From Tyto alba (Eukaryota; Chordata; Aves; Strigiformes; Tytonidae), in contig NW_024881324.1 of the NCBI RefSeq assembly GCF_018691265.1, positions 8,621,730 to 8,685,729 on the forward strand: a stretch of 64,000 bases of DNA, in the 5' to 3' direction. The notes beneath the pieces are model-generated. The model saw nothing but the letters and a program-made list of their open reading frames with translations, had not been told where the DNA came from and ran no database searches. Below are positions 44,037-58,500 of the stretch, piece after piece; within the stretch, counting starts at the first letter, position 1, and every line of letters starts with the position of its first letter. Position numbers and translations under genes: made by a program.

Positions 44037-44897
44037 GCACTGTTAAATTTGTAACATACAAAGTTACATTGTAGCCAAAACATACAATGAACAAAAAGTA
44101 AAAAAAGCATTTAAAGCATTAAATCAGAAGTGGTTTGGGGTAGAAGAAGTGACAAACTCAAAAACTATCTTTGATCAGCTGAGTTGCAATGGCACACAGC
44201 ATTTGTTCCAAGGAAATCTGATTATCTGTTTTGTCCATAAATAGTCTGGTATCTCTATAGCATCCCTTTCTAAAATTTAGATTTGCTCTAGAAACTCTAC
44301 TCCCAATTTACAGCTTTGAATATTCAGACCCATTTCCAATATATATATAACCACCTCAGAAATGAATGACATTTTATGATTGACCAAGATCCACCCAAGC
44401 CTGTATTGAGACTATCAAAGAAGCCCTGGTTTTCCCTCACCAGTTGAAAACTAATAAAAAAATGGGTGGTGGGGGAAATAATTTCCCATCATATCTGACT
44501 ACTAACCCAGTTGGCAGGGCAACCCACCCTGTGGCAAAGCATAATGGGAAACAGTGTTCTGATGTAGCGATCCAAGATAAAATTGAAGATAATTTTGTCT
44601 CTGCAGCTTAAATACACTTAAACTCCCCTATTTTTACCCTTCCATTGAAATGTAAATTCTATTTCTTGTATAGAAAAAACTGTCTGTCCAACAGACTTGA
44701 CACTTACAGACATGAAACTGTTAGGTAACAAATTTATGTCCAGTCATCTGCAAAACAAATGCATACACAAGATACTACCACTGTAGTTTGCTTCACCTGA
44801 CATAATACTTAATCCAGCAAATGTTTTGGTGTCTTGTCAAAGGCAGCTAATAAATTTTCAACTACACTTAATGTTCAATAAGAAAGTGATGCCAACC

Positions 44898-44920
44898 AAA
44901 AAAAAAAAAAAAAAAAAAAA
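44898..44920. repeat. Poly(A) run, A23
   Basis: This is an uninterrupted homopolymer run in the large DTNBP1 intron. Confidence 0.9.
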
Positions 44921-47900
44921 TCACATTTAGAAGGCTAGCAAGAAGCAAGCAACCACTTTTCAGATGTGTATAACTCAGCACCATCCACCTGTGGGCTACA
45001 GAAATGTACATGTGAAAGCTTTTACTTCTCAGTGCTGGTGATATCTGCCTCTGTATAAAGATTAAATTATTTACTGGGGGGGATTGAAATCAGTGGAAGA
45101 CCAAGAGTGAACCATCATTAAATTTCTCTATTTAAAAGGATTTTAAATAATACTATTATTACTTCATTTTTTTAAAAAGGCTTGACATGAAGTTGGTACC
45201 TATTTCAAGGAAGGCAGAAAAGAGAAAAGAAGTTACAAGTAGCTAGATTCTCAAGATCAAGATTCCATTCTCAAGAGAACAGTTATCATACATGGGAGTC
45301 TTGGTCAATTCTTGTCACAGACAATACAGGACATCCAAAGTTGCAAGGTTCTCTTCCCATTGCCTGGATGGGAAAGAAGCTGGTAACACACACTATTAAC
45401 TAGAAATCTATCAGAATATTTTCAGCTCAAAGCAAAATAAAGAGGAAAAACCCTGAAATTTTAGTATCTTTGAAATTTGAACTCCTCTGAGCTTTCCTCC
45501 AATAGAATTAAGCAATTGTTTCCTCAACTGTTTTCTGGTATGTCAAAATAAGAATTGTTGTCTTTTATATCTGTGCTGCAAGATTTAAATATTGAAGTTT
45601 TTGTTCATGTTCACCTAAATAAATTCTAAAACAATCAGGAAACATTCATAGCAGAAGCACTGTCTATCTTCCACAGCATGTTTTGGAAGAGGCACTCAAA
45701 CAATCAAAGGCACCCTCCCTCCCCTATTCTAATGTCACTGAAATGCAAAATCACAAAATACACCATTAAATTGGAACTCTCATTATTAACCAACTTGGTT
45801 ATGGACACGATTTGTCAATAAAAAAATCTCTTCAGAGTAATGAAACACCTTGAGTATTTCTAATGTTACAGGTTCTAAGGTAGTACTTTTGGAAATGTTA
45901 AATTAAACGAACACCATGGTGGCTGGTATGATTTTTTACCACAATGTCATCTACCCTTGCTCAGAAGCAGCACACAGGATTGTGTGCTCAAAATTACAGC
46001 ACAACTTCTAGTACAGCTACATCACAAGGTACGAGCTTTGTCTACCACAATTTGTAAAGGTCTCTACCACATATTACCCATGCATCTGGAAAACAATATG
46101 AAGATTAGGAAAAAGTTGTTTATTTTGACAGCCATCAGAATACAACATGATAAAGAGGATTGCTAGACTGGAAGGAAAAAAGAAAAAAATCAGTTTAACA
46201 CACTATTTGTTGAGGCGAGTAGATGTCCAAAAAAGATGAATAAAGGGATGGAGTCAACAGACTGCTCCAAATATCATATGCTCTCAGAAAAGGGAGCAGT
46301 GAAAACCAGGAAATTAACATTTAGATACAAAGATATTTAAACTACTGATAAAAGGACTGGAAAACTGCAATTTCAACAGAAGCCTCTTAGACACATGAAG
46401 AGGGATGACAAGAGATCTGCATATCAAGTGTGACCCAATGATTTAACCTAGAATAGAAAAACAAGAAAAAACACCTCTTTACTTCACCAGTCTTCTCAGA
46501 AAGAATATTTTGATAAAGCTCTTAAAGCTTATCAGGACTTGGTTGGGAGAGATCTCTGATGCAAAGGGCTGAAAACATATTTTGTTGTATTGTAAATAGA
46601 AGTGCTGAAAATGGTCATATGGCCAGTTTCCCTGAGCTTGAATGAAACTAATCCTATTAAAGCTTAGAAATATGCATGACTCAGTAGTTAAAGCCATGTG
46701 CGTATCGGCCTTTACAAAGTTTCTGACACCTTTCATTATCCAAAAATGCTGTGTTGCTGATTTCTAAATGGCTTCTATTGCTTTAGTCGATTTCCAGAAA
46801 CAAACTCAAAACATTTCCTCCTAAACTATTTGTTTTAAATAAAAAGGGACTTTTAGAAGCAATTTTTAAAGCTATCATGTATACAGTTCCCATTTGTATA
46901 AATGCTGAAGTGAACTCAGCAGCATATGCTATTACTATTGTGCAGTTCTACTACTTCTAACTTTAATTTTTTTTTCCATTATCTACCTCACTGCTCTGCT
47001 TCACTCTTCCATCTTGTAGAGATTAACAGCGTTCTTTAAATATTTACTACAGTCCTGGCTGCACTGGAACAGAAGCAAGGTTAACTTAAAAGAAAAAAAA
47101 AAATTTGTACTACATGCCTAGAAGGCTGGTAGAATTATTTCAAACCTCAGTGCAGTCATGAATGCACTAGGTTCCAAGTATCAGGAGAAAATAACCTATC
47201 TAATTTCTAGTTTATCAGCTGTAAAAATGAAAATAACACACCCTTTCTAAACCATGGAAGAATACAATCCATCAAATACTAAAATCAAATACACACGTAC
47301 ACAAACATAGACTAAAATAAATCCTGCTATTGCAAGAAATTGCCAAGATCCACAACAGAATACTGGTTTTTTAGCAGCTTTATAAGCCTCAGCTAGGACA
47401 GGACAGCACAGCGCATAAACCAGCTCCTGCAAGAGGTTCTCTGAACACTGAAATTAATGCAAACCAGAAATAAATTTGCAGGCTACTTCACATGGTGTAG
47501 CCAATGTTTTCATTCATAACTCCATCATCTTTTACAGCAAAGCCCTCTAAAAAATAAATTACTAAAAAAAATGAACTGGACAACCTTTGAGATGTTTTGT
47601 CCTGGTGCACACTCACACTTTGGGTACACAGCTGTCAGTGCTGTAGCTGTACCAACAGGGATACCACACACTCCCTGCCTTCTTCGGAGAGAGATGCTTA
47701 ATATAAAGAAGCAGAAAAGCTTCGAACCTTCACACTTTCACAGCATCACAGATATTTAATATGTTATGCTTACACTGTAATAGAAAACCCTTGAGGTTGA
47801 AAGAAAAGAGACTGGAGAGGTTTGTCCTGCCCCTGTACACTATGGGTACAGCAATCAACAAAGGAGAATGTCTGGCCCTGTAAATAGTCCTAAAGCAAAA

Positions 47901-50900
47901 GGAAGAAAAATAAAAGCTACTTTTCATGATGAAAGAGTACAATATGTAATACAAATGTGAAGAAGGTGGGAACAAATTCTAAAACAGTATTTCCACTGAC
48001 AAATACAAAAATAATTCATCATTTCTTAAAATAGTATAAGGACATATCCTTATTTCATGCTACTTAAAGGTAATAACATTGACAAGCGAGACTGCTAGCG
48101 GATTGTCAACATTCTTCAATGCTGCAAACACGTATATACACTGAGCTTTGATTGAGCCCCTTCCTGATGACACCCAGTATCCTCAAAGAATATATTCAAT
48201 AGGTCGGTGAATTACCACTTCGTATCTTAGTGCACACAGGATGAAGATCTAAATGAAATAAGAAACAATTCTATTTCTTGGTTATGTGAAAGTTGATTTT
48301 GTTTCAATATTAAAATAATTCTTTAGTAAGTATTAGGAATACAAGGGTACTTCAAATGTTTGTAAGGTTACATACATTTGAAAATTTCACAAATTTACAG
48401 TGGTCCCATCCAGACTACACCTGGGTATCTATATCTATTTATATTTATACATACACAAAACTCCAGGGAAGTAAAGTTTTAAACCAGGTCTGAGAGACCT
48501 GTGAAACTGCTTTGTGAACTAGACCTGCATTCTCATGGTCAGTGCCAATATACAAGTAGTATTTTTTCTGTATTCGTTGTGAAATTGATGGATGCACCAC
48601 TGTATTGATGTTGCCAGTAATGTCCTATTTTGACCCTCACAGACTATACCATTCCATTTTTTAATTCCAGTAAAGCTTATTTTCTATCCTGAGCAAGGCA
48701 TGGGAACTCAGCACTGGTGAATGCAAGTTACAAGTGGACACTGAAAAATGTACATACAACCCTCTTTTTACCCCCCCAGTAAACATATTTAAGTAACGTT
48801 TTTGTGGTACTTCAATTTCTGCAGATTCAGACAGAATGAAGTTACACATTTCTGAAATATATTTTTATGCAAGACATTTACCATCCTTAATCTGGAAGCC
48901 AATACTTTTTAACATATGGTATTCAAATTCACAAATAACAAGTTACTATTATGAAAACTTGCACTTCTGTTCTTTTACATTAAAACACAATTTAATATAC
49001 AGTGAATTCAACTGCACATGCACTGACAGATGCAAGTGTACATAAAGGTATTTTAAACAGTTCTTCTTTCCTAGCCCCTACACTGGGTATTTTATGAACT
49101 GAATGTTTATGAACACATTTCACTCCGGATCTGCAAGGTTTAATCCTTATGCAAGGACGAATTAGTTGAGGATGTAATCTACACTTGCAATATAAAAATG
49201 TAAAGAATCATCTACCCAACTACTTAGCACATTTCAGTTGGAACCAAACTTTCTTGAATGCAACAAACCAGCTTTATAAGCAAGATAAGATCTCATCATA
49301 AAAGCTTTTCACAACAGTAGTAATACTTCCCCACCTCTACCTTAAAATGTGTTAGGTAATGCACCACCACAAGTATTTGCCTTTTAGATGACTGTGTTAC
49401 ATTGTTATTTTAGACATGCTGCCAGCCCTTGCTGCTGCCTTTTCCTTCTGTGCCAGGATTTCTATGGCCATCTACTGTTATTTCATCATGCTTCGTCAAC
49501 CAAAACTAGACCAAACCAAGTGACAGGTCATTTTCTGCACAAATCTGGTGAGCCTTGGAAGTAGCTTAAAATAGAAAAATGCAAGAAGGAGCCACCCGTT
49601 AGATGGGGCAAAGCTGCTGTAGAACTGAAACATCTGTCACTACCTAATCATGAATGCTTTGTGACCAGGAAGCTTTTACTCTACCTATTTTTACCCAAAT
49701 TAAATATATGCTAGCTACTTAGAAATTGGCTGAAGGTCAAGGCTAGCAAAAAACTGACTGAAACAAATCTAGTGAACACCCCTTTTTCACAATCCAGGTG
49801 AACAACAAAAATTACAAGTAGCACCAGATCTGAGAAAGAACATCTTAGTAAGCAAGAAGCCATAAAAAACATTTCCTCTAAGTATGCATTTCCAATCAAC
49901 CATGCACCTGCTTTTTAGCAGTTTAATCTCAATTTCCTGGGAAAAATGTCAAGCAGAACAGTGAAAGTTGTTGCCAAAGTCAAAATAGGTATATGTTGTT
50001 TATTTTAAAGCATGTTGTTGTGATCTTATAAGAAAAAATTTAGATTTGCTTGATATGACTATTTTTAAAAGTTGGTTAGCTATTACTTGTCATTCTTCTG
50101 TCAGGTACAAGCTTGTTTATCAGTTCATGGTACCAAAACAAAACAAACAAACAAAAAAAATCACAGAAATTAGGCTGACTGATCCTTAATAGCCATTTGT
50201 AAAGATCTGTCAGTCTGTGCTTTTTCAGCCTCTTATAGCTTCTGCTAATTCTTTTGAGAATTGTAGAATAAATTTGATCAGTTGGTTAAAAAATGTCCAG
50301 CAGACCTAGAGTATCCTCTAACCTGGTCTTTCCTTGTTACAGCACGAGATTCTACTCCTTTCCCATTGACGCTGGCTGCACTAGCCACAGACTGCAGCAG
50401 AACTTTTCAGTGAAGAAAGATCCAATGCCTGGCTTTTTTTCTTGGCATCCATTTGCAATTTTCCCTCTTCATAGTAAACTAAAAACTTTCCCTTGACTAC
50501 CAAGACAAGCCTTTCATAACTAGTACTGGAAATCTGTATGCCTCTGTATCCATTACAAAACCAGTTACTTAGTTTGGTATACATTTCAAGGTCAACACAC
50601 AGCTAACATCTTCCTCTTCCATGAAAATAATTGTCTTTGTAAAATACTTCCTGTCAAATAAAGTTACAACCTCTATTAGAAAAAGAAGCCAAGAGAGAAA
50701 TAACTTTGTAAACCATCCTCCTGGCTTCCAGAAACTCACTTAGAGCACCTTATCCATGCAAACAAAAAACCTGGGATTCGCTATCCTCACAAGCATCAGG
50801 TACTACTACAAAGTAGCTGCCTTGCTTTGGAACAGAATAAGCTTAGCATTAAATTTGGTTTTGGATTGTGCTAGTCTGTGTTGAAAGCTGTCAAATCAAT

Positions 50901-51659
50901 CAAAAAAAGGGTTGTTATGGCAAGCTACAGATCCAGTGAAACCTTTCATAATCTGTATTGCTTGTCTGTTAATGTTAGTTTTATTATTTTCCTTTTTTAG
51001 CATTATGTCAGGATGAGAAAGTAATGAACTGAAAAGGCAAAGAGGAATACAGTTGATAGAAATTACCATCCCTTCTTTCAATTTCAGGAAACAGTTAATG
51101 GGCATGAGTCAATGTACTTGACTTCATTCTTATAAATAAAGTCTAGTCACAAAGCCAGTCATGCCTTACTCAAAGCAAAAGATAATAGCAATTGTCACAC
51201 GGATCAAACATACATTAACATTAGCAGGTAGGGTAGACCCGTATTTCTGAAAATGGTAATGTGTTCCATCTACTCACCACAGACAAAGCTATAACATATG
51301 ACAGTTTCTAGCCATTGCATATTATTTAGGACAGATATTTATATATATTATCATGTATATCCAACAAGTTGAGCTACAAAAATTGCATTTGCTGATTTAA
51401 CATAATACTGTGAAAATTTCCTAGAAATAGCTAGACAAAAGTCTAACAATTAACAGCCTGCGACTCATGTCAAAACCACATTCATGCTAGGAAAGACATC
51501 ATCTAGTTGAAGACAAAGCCCTTTACTTCCAAAACTGAACACCAATTGAGAGGCTTGAATTAGATACAGAATCTCTGACACCTAGCTATGACAACAGAAC
51601 TATCTGTGTTTTTCCTACACTTATGACTCTCCTCAGAGAAACCAGTAGCAAGAGCAGGT

Positions 51660-51759
51660 AAAAAAACAAACAAACAAAAAAAACCAAATAAACCAACAAA
51701 AAAAACCCAAACAAAACAAACAAACAAACAAACAAAAACAAAACAAAACAAAACAAACA
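51660..51759. repeat. A-rich (AAAC)n array, U/UUUG-rich on the DTNBP1 transcript
   Basis: About 100 nt is composed almost wholly of A with C every third to fifth base, including a clean CAAA stretch and then CAAAA units. On the DTNBP1 transcript this is a GUUU/U-rich tract that begins about 130 nt downstream of the 5' splice site of the 23-nt microexon. Confidence 0.9.
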
Positions 51760-51890
51760 GCCTTCTGGGTCAACATAAAATTAGCATTGTCAAAAGTAGA
51801 ACTAGAACAGTTCCTTACTAGTTTCACTTAATACACCAATTACTGTTAGTCTTGGAAATATTCAAGCAGAAAATTAAAAATAGAATTTAC

Positions 51891-51913
51891 CTTTGAAGGT
51901 CTCAAGTTCCTTT
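51891..51913 (-). CDS. DTNBP1: DTNBP1 23-nt microexon
   Basis: This exon is A AAG GAA CTT GAG ACC TTC AAA G, encoding KELETFK between one base of the previous codon and the first base of the Ala completed at 19785. Residues KELETFK-AELDAEH are contiguous in vertebrate dysbindin-1, which fixes both ends. The acceptor is strong (tctgcttttctccaacag) and the donor is AAAG|gtaaat. The length is 23 nt, not a multiple of three. No alternative upstream AG keeps the dysbindin frame open into recognisable sequence. The coiled-coil exon that should precede it was not found up to 64000. Confidence 0.88.
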
Positions 51914-54347
51914 CTGTTGGAGAAAAGCAGAATTAAAAAAAAATACGTATTAGAAATACTACATCTAGAACTAAAAGAGATATTTTACACAGTTGAAGAC
52001 TCATTACAAGACAAAAAATAAAGAATTTTACTGTCATTGTATATAAGGGTAGTATTACTATGTATGTTTATCTAAAGCAAACACTATCACAAGCTGTTTC
52101 AAAATCAGGCTACACCTATTTATAAACATGTACAATAACACAAATATTGCACATTTATATCTAGCCACATAATTTCTAGATACACTGTTGTAAAAATAAC
52201 CAAGACCTCTTAAGGTTTTAGATACTAAAACATCCATTGCCTAGCAGAGCTTTGACAATTTATAGCACAATGAGTAACAATTAGTGTTGCATTTTCATCA
52301 ATGCTATTCAAAATCCTTTTGGCAGAGTGACGGAAAAATTTGACATTATCACTCACCCAGTTACAACACACTTTAAAGGCAACAGAGGTATATAGTGACA
52401 TTCCTCAAAGGAGAGGATTTTAAAGTACAGAAGGTGACACATAACCCACAATACTCATGTACTAGAAAGCTAAGAAATTAGCAGCAATAGTATATTTTTT
52501 TCCTTCATATCAGGCCACCTTCCACTTTTAGTAATTATGCAATTGTGAATGCAAAGGCTAAAAAACTAAGAGAAATATTTTCTCTGCTTTCAAGAAACTG
52601 CAAAATGCTCTATTTGCCAGTGCTACAAAGTAGTGATTTATCATGAATTTAGAGACTAAACAAGAATCAAAGCAATATCTTAGGTAAGGCAAAATACCAG
52701 CCTTTTCCTTACAAAACGTCCATTTACAATACACATCTTTTCAGTCTGTGTCTTGCAAACTGCCTAGTTAGATTCTGAATTTTGAAAGCAAGTGCAATTC
52801 TAAGAAAAATTAATTAAAAAAAAAAAAAGGACAGAAGAGTTGTCCAGATAAATGATGCTATTCACTACCCATAGACAAAAGCATGCTTCAGTCATTAACG
52901 AGTCACCTACTATATACACAGTTTCACAATACATATGCTATATCATAACAACTCCCCCTCCCTATCAGATGATGCAACTCAGCATTTATTCTTGCATCAA
53001 GAACAGACAAAACTGTTTCGAGCCTGAAACAATTTATTTTAAGCAAGACAAAGTATTCTAAAAGAAGCGAAAGAATACAATTACCTCCACATTTTCAGTG
53101 AACATTCCACTTTTGTCACCAAATGTCAAATAGAGGTTTTTGAAAGAATGGGTGCTTTACCAGGAAATAAGCTATAGTGTGATTTACACTAGAGAAGTCT
53201 ATTAGTTGTAACTTCCTGTGAGTATCTATTTCCCTTCCTGTTTCTCCTCTATCCCTTTCCCAAGCTAGTTTCTTCCTGTTCTACCAGAGAATAAAGCTAC
53301 TTCACAACACCTATGATTTGCAGGTCCATACCCTAATAAATTTTTCCTACCCAGGGTACTCTAAATATAAATTCTTAAACACCCTCACAAGCTGCACTCC
53401 TCCTTTAATAATGGCATACCAGTTGAGAAAACAACAATCACAGGAAATGCTTGTTTTCCATAGACTGAAACAGAATCACACTGAGGAAACATCTTGTGAA
53501 AGTAAGAGGAAAAAAACTACGTTACTTGTGCCTAAAATCAGGTCTTATGCCACTTGCCTCCAAAAGGGAAGATAAAATAATTACTGTCATTGTGTTCAAA
53601 CAGATTAGCAAACAAGATGGTAATATAGTAACCAACTGACAGTGATATTTATTGCTTTCGTCTAAAACCCCAGAATTTTCCCTTTCAAAATCCATCAATA
53701 TTTTTAGGGTCGATGCATTAAGATGCTGTCACTATACCCATATATATAATTGCCATTCATTAAGAAAGTTGGAAATTAATGTTTGACAGAACATTTTTTA
53801 AGAACACACACCTCTCAAAAATTTAAAGCATCTACAATTAGCATACAGGAAAAACACAGATTTGGAATCTAACAATCTGCCTTTCCTAGTATCCTCATAC
53901 CAATTCAGATCCAAAGACTGATGATTCTTTATATTTTACACATGAATGAATCAATCACATCTCGCGGTTTCTCACAACACTTTTAATAAAATATATATTT
54001 AGAAATAAATATTTAAGGCCATGCTCATTGAAAGTATGCTCTGCATCAGCAACATGGAGGATTTTTCATTTTTAAATCAGGTTATCCAAATAAAAACTTG
54101 AATTTTTTAGATTTTAATCCTAAATCTCATTCATCTTCAGCTTTGATAAGCACCAGATGCTGAACTTAAAGTGCAAAGGAAACTATGACTTGTAAAAACA
54201 CTGGAAAAACAGATGATTATATTGATTATAAGAATTATTACCATAAGATTATATTGAGTACATTTTCTAGAGGTGTAATTACAAGGTTTTAGACAGATGT
54301 ACAGACAAAACCCATGTATTTAAGTATTACATTTCTTCTCCCCTTTG

Positions 54348-54373
54348 TAAATAAATAAGTAGTTATTTATTTA
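54348..54373. repeat. 11-bp AT inverted repeat with GTAG loop
   Basis: TAAATAAATAA (54348-54358) and TTATTTATTTA (54363-54373) are exact reverse complements separated by four bases. Confidence 0.85.
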
Positions 54374-57300
54374 TTGGTAAACTATCAGGAAGAAGATGCC
54401 TCCTACCTCTTCTCCATGAGCTTAGAGACAAAAAAAAAAAAACCAAACATCTGCAGAAGTAAATACATTGAACTTATATTAAGGAGGAAACTATGTATTT
54501 GGAACACAGATACTCTATAAAAGAAAAATCAGCTAGCTTGAGTAATGACTAATTTAAAAAGTTTAATCTGAAAATAGTTTTGGAAAGTCATCTTCAAAAC
54601 AAGGTGGAAAGGCAAGCAGGAGGAAAAACTTGCATTGGAAGTAGGCCTGGATGAGTAGCTAGGACAGCTGCCTCATTATTTTATCTCACCATATTAAATT
54701 ACCAACTTTGACGCTATATATTACATTTTGGTATTTGTTTTTCTTTTACTTTAAATGGTTCATTTTTTAAGATCATTTTTCACATCAGGTTTATTCAAAA
54801 GCTAGAGCATCAGAGCTCAGCCTTTGATGGATAGCTTACTAACAACATCACACTGGAAGACAAAACTGCAGTGCAATGAATCATCTCAGCAGAAGAGCTT
54901 TGTCAACCGCTTCAGCTCAAAAGTGTATTACCCTATATGTGTTTTCCGCAGGAAAAGGCCTGCCTTCCCCTCTACCCCATTTGTCTAACTAGTTTAAGGC
55001 AGCTGAAAGCTTTCCACAAACAGTCCTGGATTTTACAGAGTTTTCAGCCAAAAAAACCCATGCACTTCACAGATGGATTAAGTAATCCTTTCCATTATTA
55101 TTAGAAAGAAAACACACACGTGCCTTGCCCCTGGCCTTGCTACACATGAAGGCTCCTGAAGCCCACTGTAGGCTTCTCAGCATCTATCCAGGATTAAAGG
55201 CACTCCCATGCTAAGTCTGACCATTAAACAATACAACCTACTATTTGGCATCTGACTATATGCTCTTTTGCTTTAGATACTAAATTTTAGGATAGTGCCA
55301 ACAAATCTGGCTAGTTACACAAATAAGAATATTCTTTACTTTTTTACAGTTAACATTAAGCTTTCAGAAGGAAGGACTTAATAGTTGTATTACAATATAA
55401 ATACCTCCTCTCAGTGAAAGATGAAGTTTAGTACCACTGAGCAAGAAAAAAAAAAAAGCTAAAATAATCAGACTATGAAGACATGGAGACACTTTAAAAG
55501 TAATCTTGTGCAGTGCAGCTTACGAAGCCCAGCTGCTTTTCTGAGAAGCAAGAGAATGTACAGGCTCCATATTATGCTGGAGTTATGCCCATGAAAACCA
55601 TCTGGCCATACATACAGGAAATATTTTTAATCTCTTCCTTTCCAGTTGCTTGTTTTAATAAAATAGATGGGGAGCTTAAGTATTCTGTGAAATTCTGTGC
55701 CCCTCAAATTCAGATGAAGACCAACATGATATCAGAAAGTAAAAGGCAACAATTGTCAGTGAAACCCTAATTGCTTAGGCCTGTTTGCCTACTTCTTCAA
55801 GATAATCTGTAAGTCAGGACAAAAACGATATTCAGCTATATTTTAATGCCAGCATAAAAGACACGCTAATCAGATGCTTGGCCCTTTCTGAGCATGATGG
55901 ACATAGGTAAGTCTGACTATAAACCCCCTCTATGCACAGCTGATAATGTCTCATTGTTCAAAACAACCTAGAGAAATTGAATCAAAGCATTGTTAATGCA
56001 AGAGATGCCATTGAAAACTTCCTTGAAACATCTCACCAAAAAAGACCTGAAGTATAGAGGAAAATGAACTGAAAAATACAATACTCCATTTTAGTCTGAA
56101 GTATACCTTTTATACAATTTTTTATTTGCAAGAAATACGATGAATTCTGAAGCAAATTAAAACTGTAGTGGCCTTGAAGCTCTGTTGAGACACAATGAGT
56201 CTTTTCAATTATTAAATTACCTGGAACGTTCTGTTGATCATGTGGTCAGTGGTCTCAACTTCATTTACAGAAAAATTGAGCTTCAGGCTTTGTGGTGAGA
56301 AAATATAATTTTGGAGACAACAGGTGAAACAAACTGTCTACAATATATAACTAGTTCCACAGAGTAACTGACACTACCTGAACTTACATGAATAGTTAAA
56401 AAGCAAATACAAATTCCCAATTACCTTCCCACTCCCCTCAGATTTTCATTGCACTGTTGGATTAACCCTGCTTTAGTCCCTGGGCAGAAGAGATGGATAC
56501 TAGGAAGAAGATTATATTGGTTATCACTGATAAACAAAAATAAATCCAGAAAGAGGAATAAGGGAAGAGAAGGAGTCAAAATGATCCTGCTTTAAGTTAC
56601 TGAAATCAATGGGAATTTAGTTTGTTCAACAAAAGTAAGACAAAGTTCTCAGGTTCCACTGTATCTTGCAAATGGCTGTAACACTAAGATCAACTTTCCA
56701 AAGGTAACTAAAAGCCACCAGGAATTCAGTTAAATACCTACAGACCACAGAAAGAGCACATTCTTTACCAGGATGCCAGCAGCCAGAATTGACAGTTCCA
56801 TATTTTATCTTCAAGAAAAGATTAGAGATATAAGAAAGTAACAAAGTCATAACTGAATGTCAGAAACAATCTTATAACACTAGCTCTGAAAGCAACAGCC
56901 AATAAATTCAAACTACTAGACCCATGCGTAAACAAAAGACAGTATCTCAAGGCAGCATATGGATGGCAAAAATTGAGTATTAAATTAAAAAGATTTTACA
57001 ATTAAATGAGTTTATAAATGTTGAGTTGTAAATAGTATTTACAAACAAAAATTAACACTTAAAGAAAGTATAGCTCCTTATATGTAATTTAATTTAAAAA
57101 TACTTCTGGCACTTAACAAGATCCAAAACATAATCTAAGAAATACTGTATTTCACCTCTTATAATTTTGAAAACTTAACCATACCAGACATTTAAAAACT
57201 TACTTCCGTAGCCTGATTCAAGCTTTAGTAAGCTAAAAAAACAAGAGAGGGACTTTCCTGTGGGTGTCATCAGAAGTAAAAGACTCAAAATTTACGTCAC

Positions 57301-58394
57301 TTGCATGGTGCCCAGAAATAACTCAAGAACTTTTTTGTGTACTTAGGTTTTGTATTTATGACACTGACACAGCTATGTTTTCCTTCCCCCAGATTCTTTG
57401 AGCACGCTTTTCAGATCACTTAGGCCAACTACTACTTTGAAATACCTTTGAGAATGAAGTAATGAAAAGCCTTTAAGTAATGAAAAAAATCAATAAAAAA
57501 AATAGAAGTACTACTAAAAGAACTGTTGGAATTAAGCATCAGGCAAGCTTTTGTATTTATCTGAAGAAACACTGAAGACAGGTCAGGATTCTTCACCACC
57601 AAATGTGAAATTTTATCCAGCAAAATTGAAGAGCAAAGAACTAGGGAATTTAAATAATGTTGTAATGGAGAATTTTTTTTTTGCTTCCATACTCAAATAC
57701 AGCTACAAATGTAGCTGAAGTCTTTCCCCATTTTCCAGCAGAACTTCTACATCAACTTTATTTCAGAAGATGGAACAGATCAAAGCAAAATTTTGCAACA
57801 GAAACTGCAAACATTAACCAGTAATCAGATTAATAAATAGAACTAAAACCAAATACTACCCAAATATACTCATCAGTTTCAGCGTACAGTGAAAGCATTT
57901 TTCTTTGGATATTTCAAAAAAAAAGAAACAAATATTTATCTTGATGTAGAACACTGGGGGTCACCTTTCAGGTGCTATCATCCGAAAGAACAGTAAAAAC
58001 ATCAGATAGCATTAAAACCAGAAGAAAATGGTAGAAGCATTTTTTAAAAAAAATGCTTTAAAAGCAACCAAGTGTTATGTGCTCTGCTAAGAGACTGATA
58101 CAGGCCATTTAGCATTGGAACTATTCCAAACTGGAATCTGAAATACAGAATAAATTCTTAGCTCCCTCTAAAAGCTTATGCCTTCAGATGCAAGATTTTG
58201 CACAGGACCCAGTTTTTACGTTTTTGCTATCCAAAAAAAAAGGGGACAGTTTTTAAACTTAATTTTTTTGAATTTTTATCTTACCATGTGATGTCATTGG
58301 ATCACTAAAAGATACATGTATCAGTACGGTTTATTTATTTTTATCATAGAACAAAAAGTTTAGGAATCAAAGTTTATAGCTGATATTTGACAGA

Positions 58395-58500
58395 AGAAAT
58401 TTAAGAGAAGCTATAAACAACTGCAAGCTACAAAGAAATTTGAGAAACTACAAGGAAATTTAAGAGAGGCTGACGTTTAAGAGAAAGTACAAACAACTCC
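58395..58500. repeat. Imperfect tandem duplication
   Basis: The words gaaatttaagagaRgct and aRtacaaacaact-like ends recur two to three times across about 105 nt, suggesting a diverged local duplication in the DTNBP1 intron. Confidence 0.55.

Larger units (their letters stand above)
19786..51890 (-). other. DTNBP1: DTNBP1 large intron (32.1 kb), phase 1
   Basis: This intron joins ACC TTC AAA G to CT GAG CTA. The donor is gtaaat (51890) and the acceptor is tatgctcag (19786). It is AT-rich and contains a CR1 fragment (about 24030-24625), a GC-rich patch at about 22480-22800, poly-A/T runs at 22306, 25082, 30642 and 44898, a short CAAA repeat at 44019 and an A-rich AAAC array at 51660-51759. Open frames up to about 150 codons occur on both strands, but none shows a recognisable domain. 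No nested gene, tRNA or retrocopy is identified. Confidence 0.9.

Noticed and set aside
51660..51759. Repeated CAAA units, considered as a CRISPR-like or satellite array
   Set aside because: This is a simple A-rich microsatellite without spacers, in a vertebrate intron.
54417..54432. A - strand CTCATGGAGAAGAG|gtagga with a T-rich acceptor, considered as the DTNBP1 exon before the microexon because its phase fits
   Set aside because: It would be only about 14 nt long and its residues (LMEKR) do not match the conserved dysbindin coiled coil expected there.
57205..57240. A - strand segment with tttttttag and a gtaagt-like end, considered as a DTNBP1 microexon
   Set aside because: The translation does not match dysbindin and the phase is not supported. 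AT-rich introns give many such pairs.
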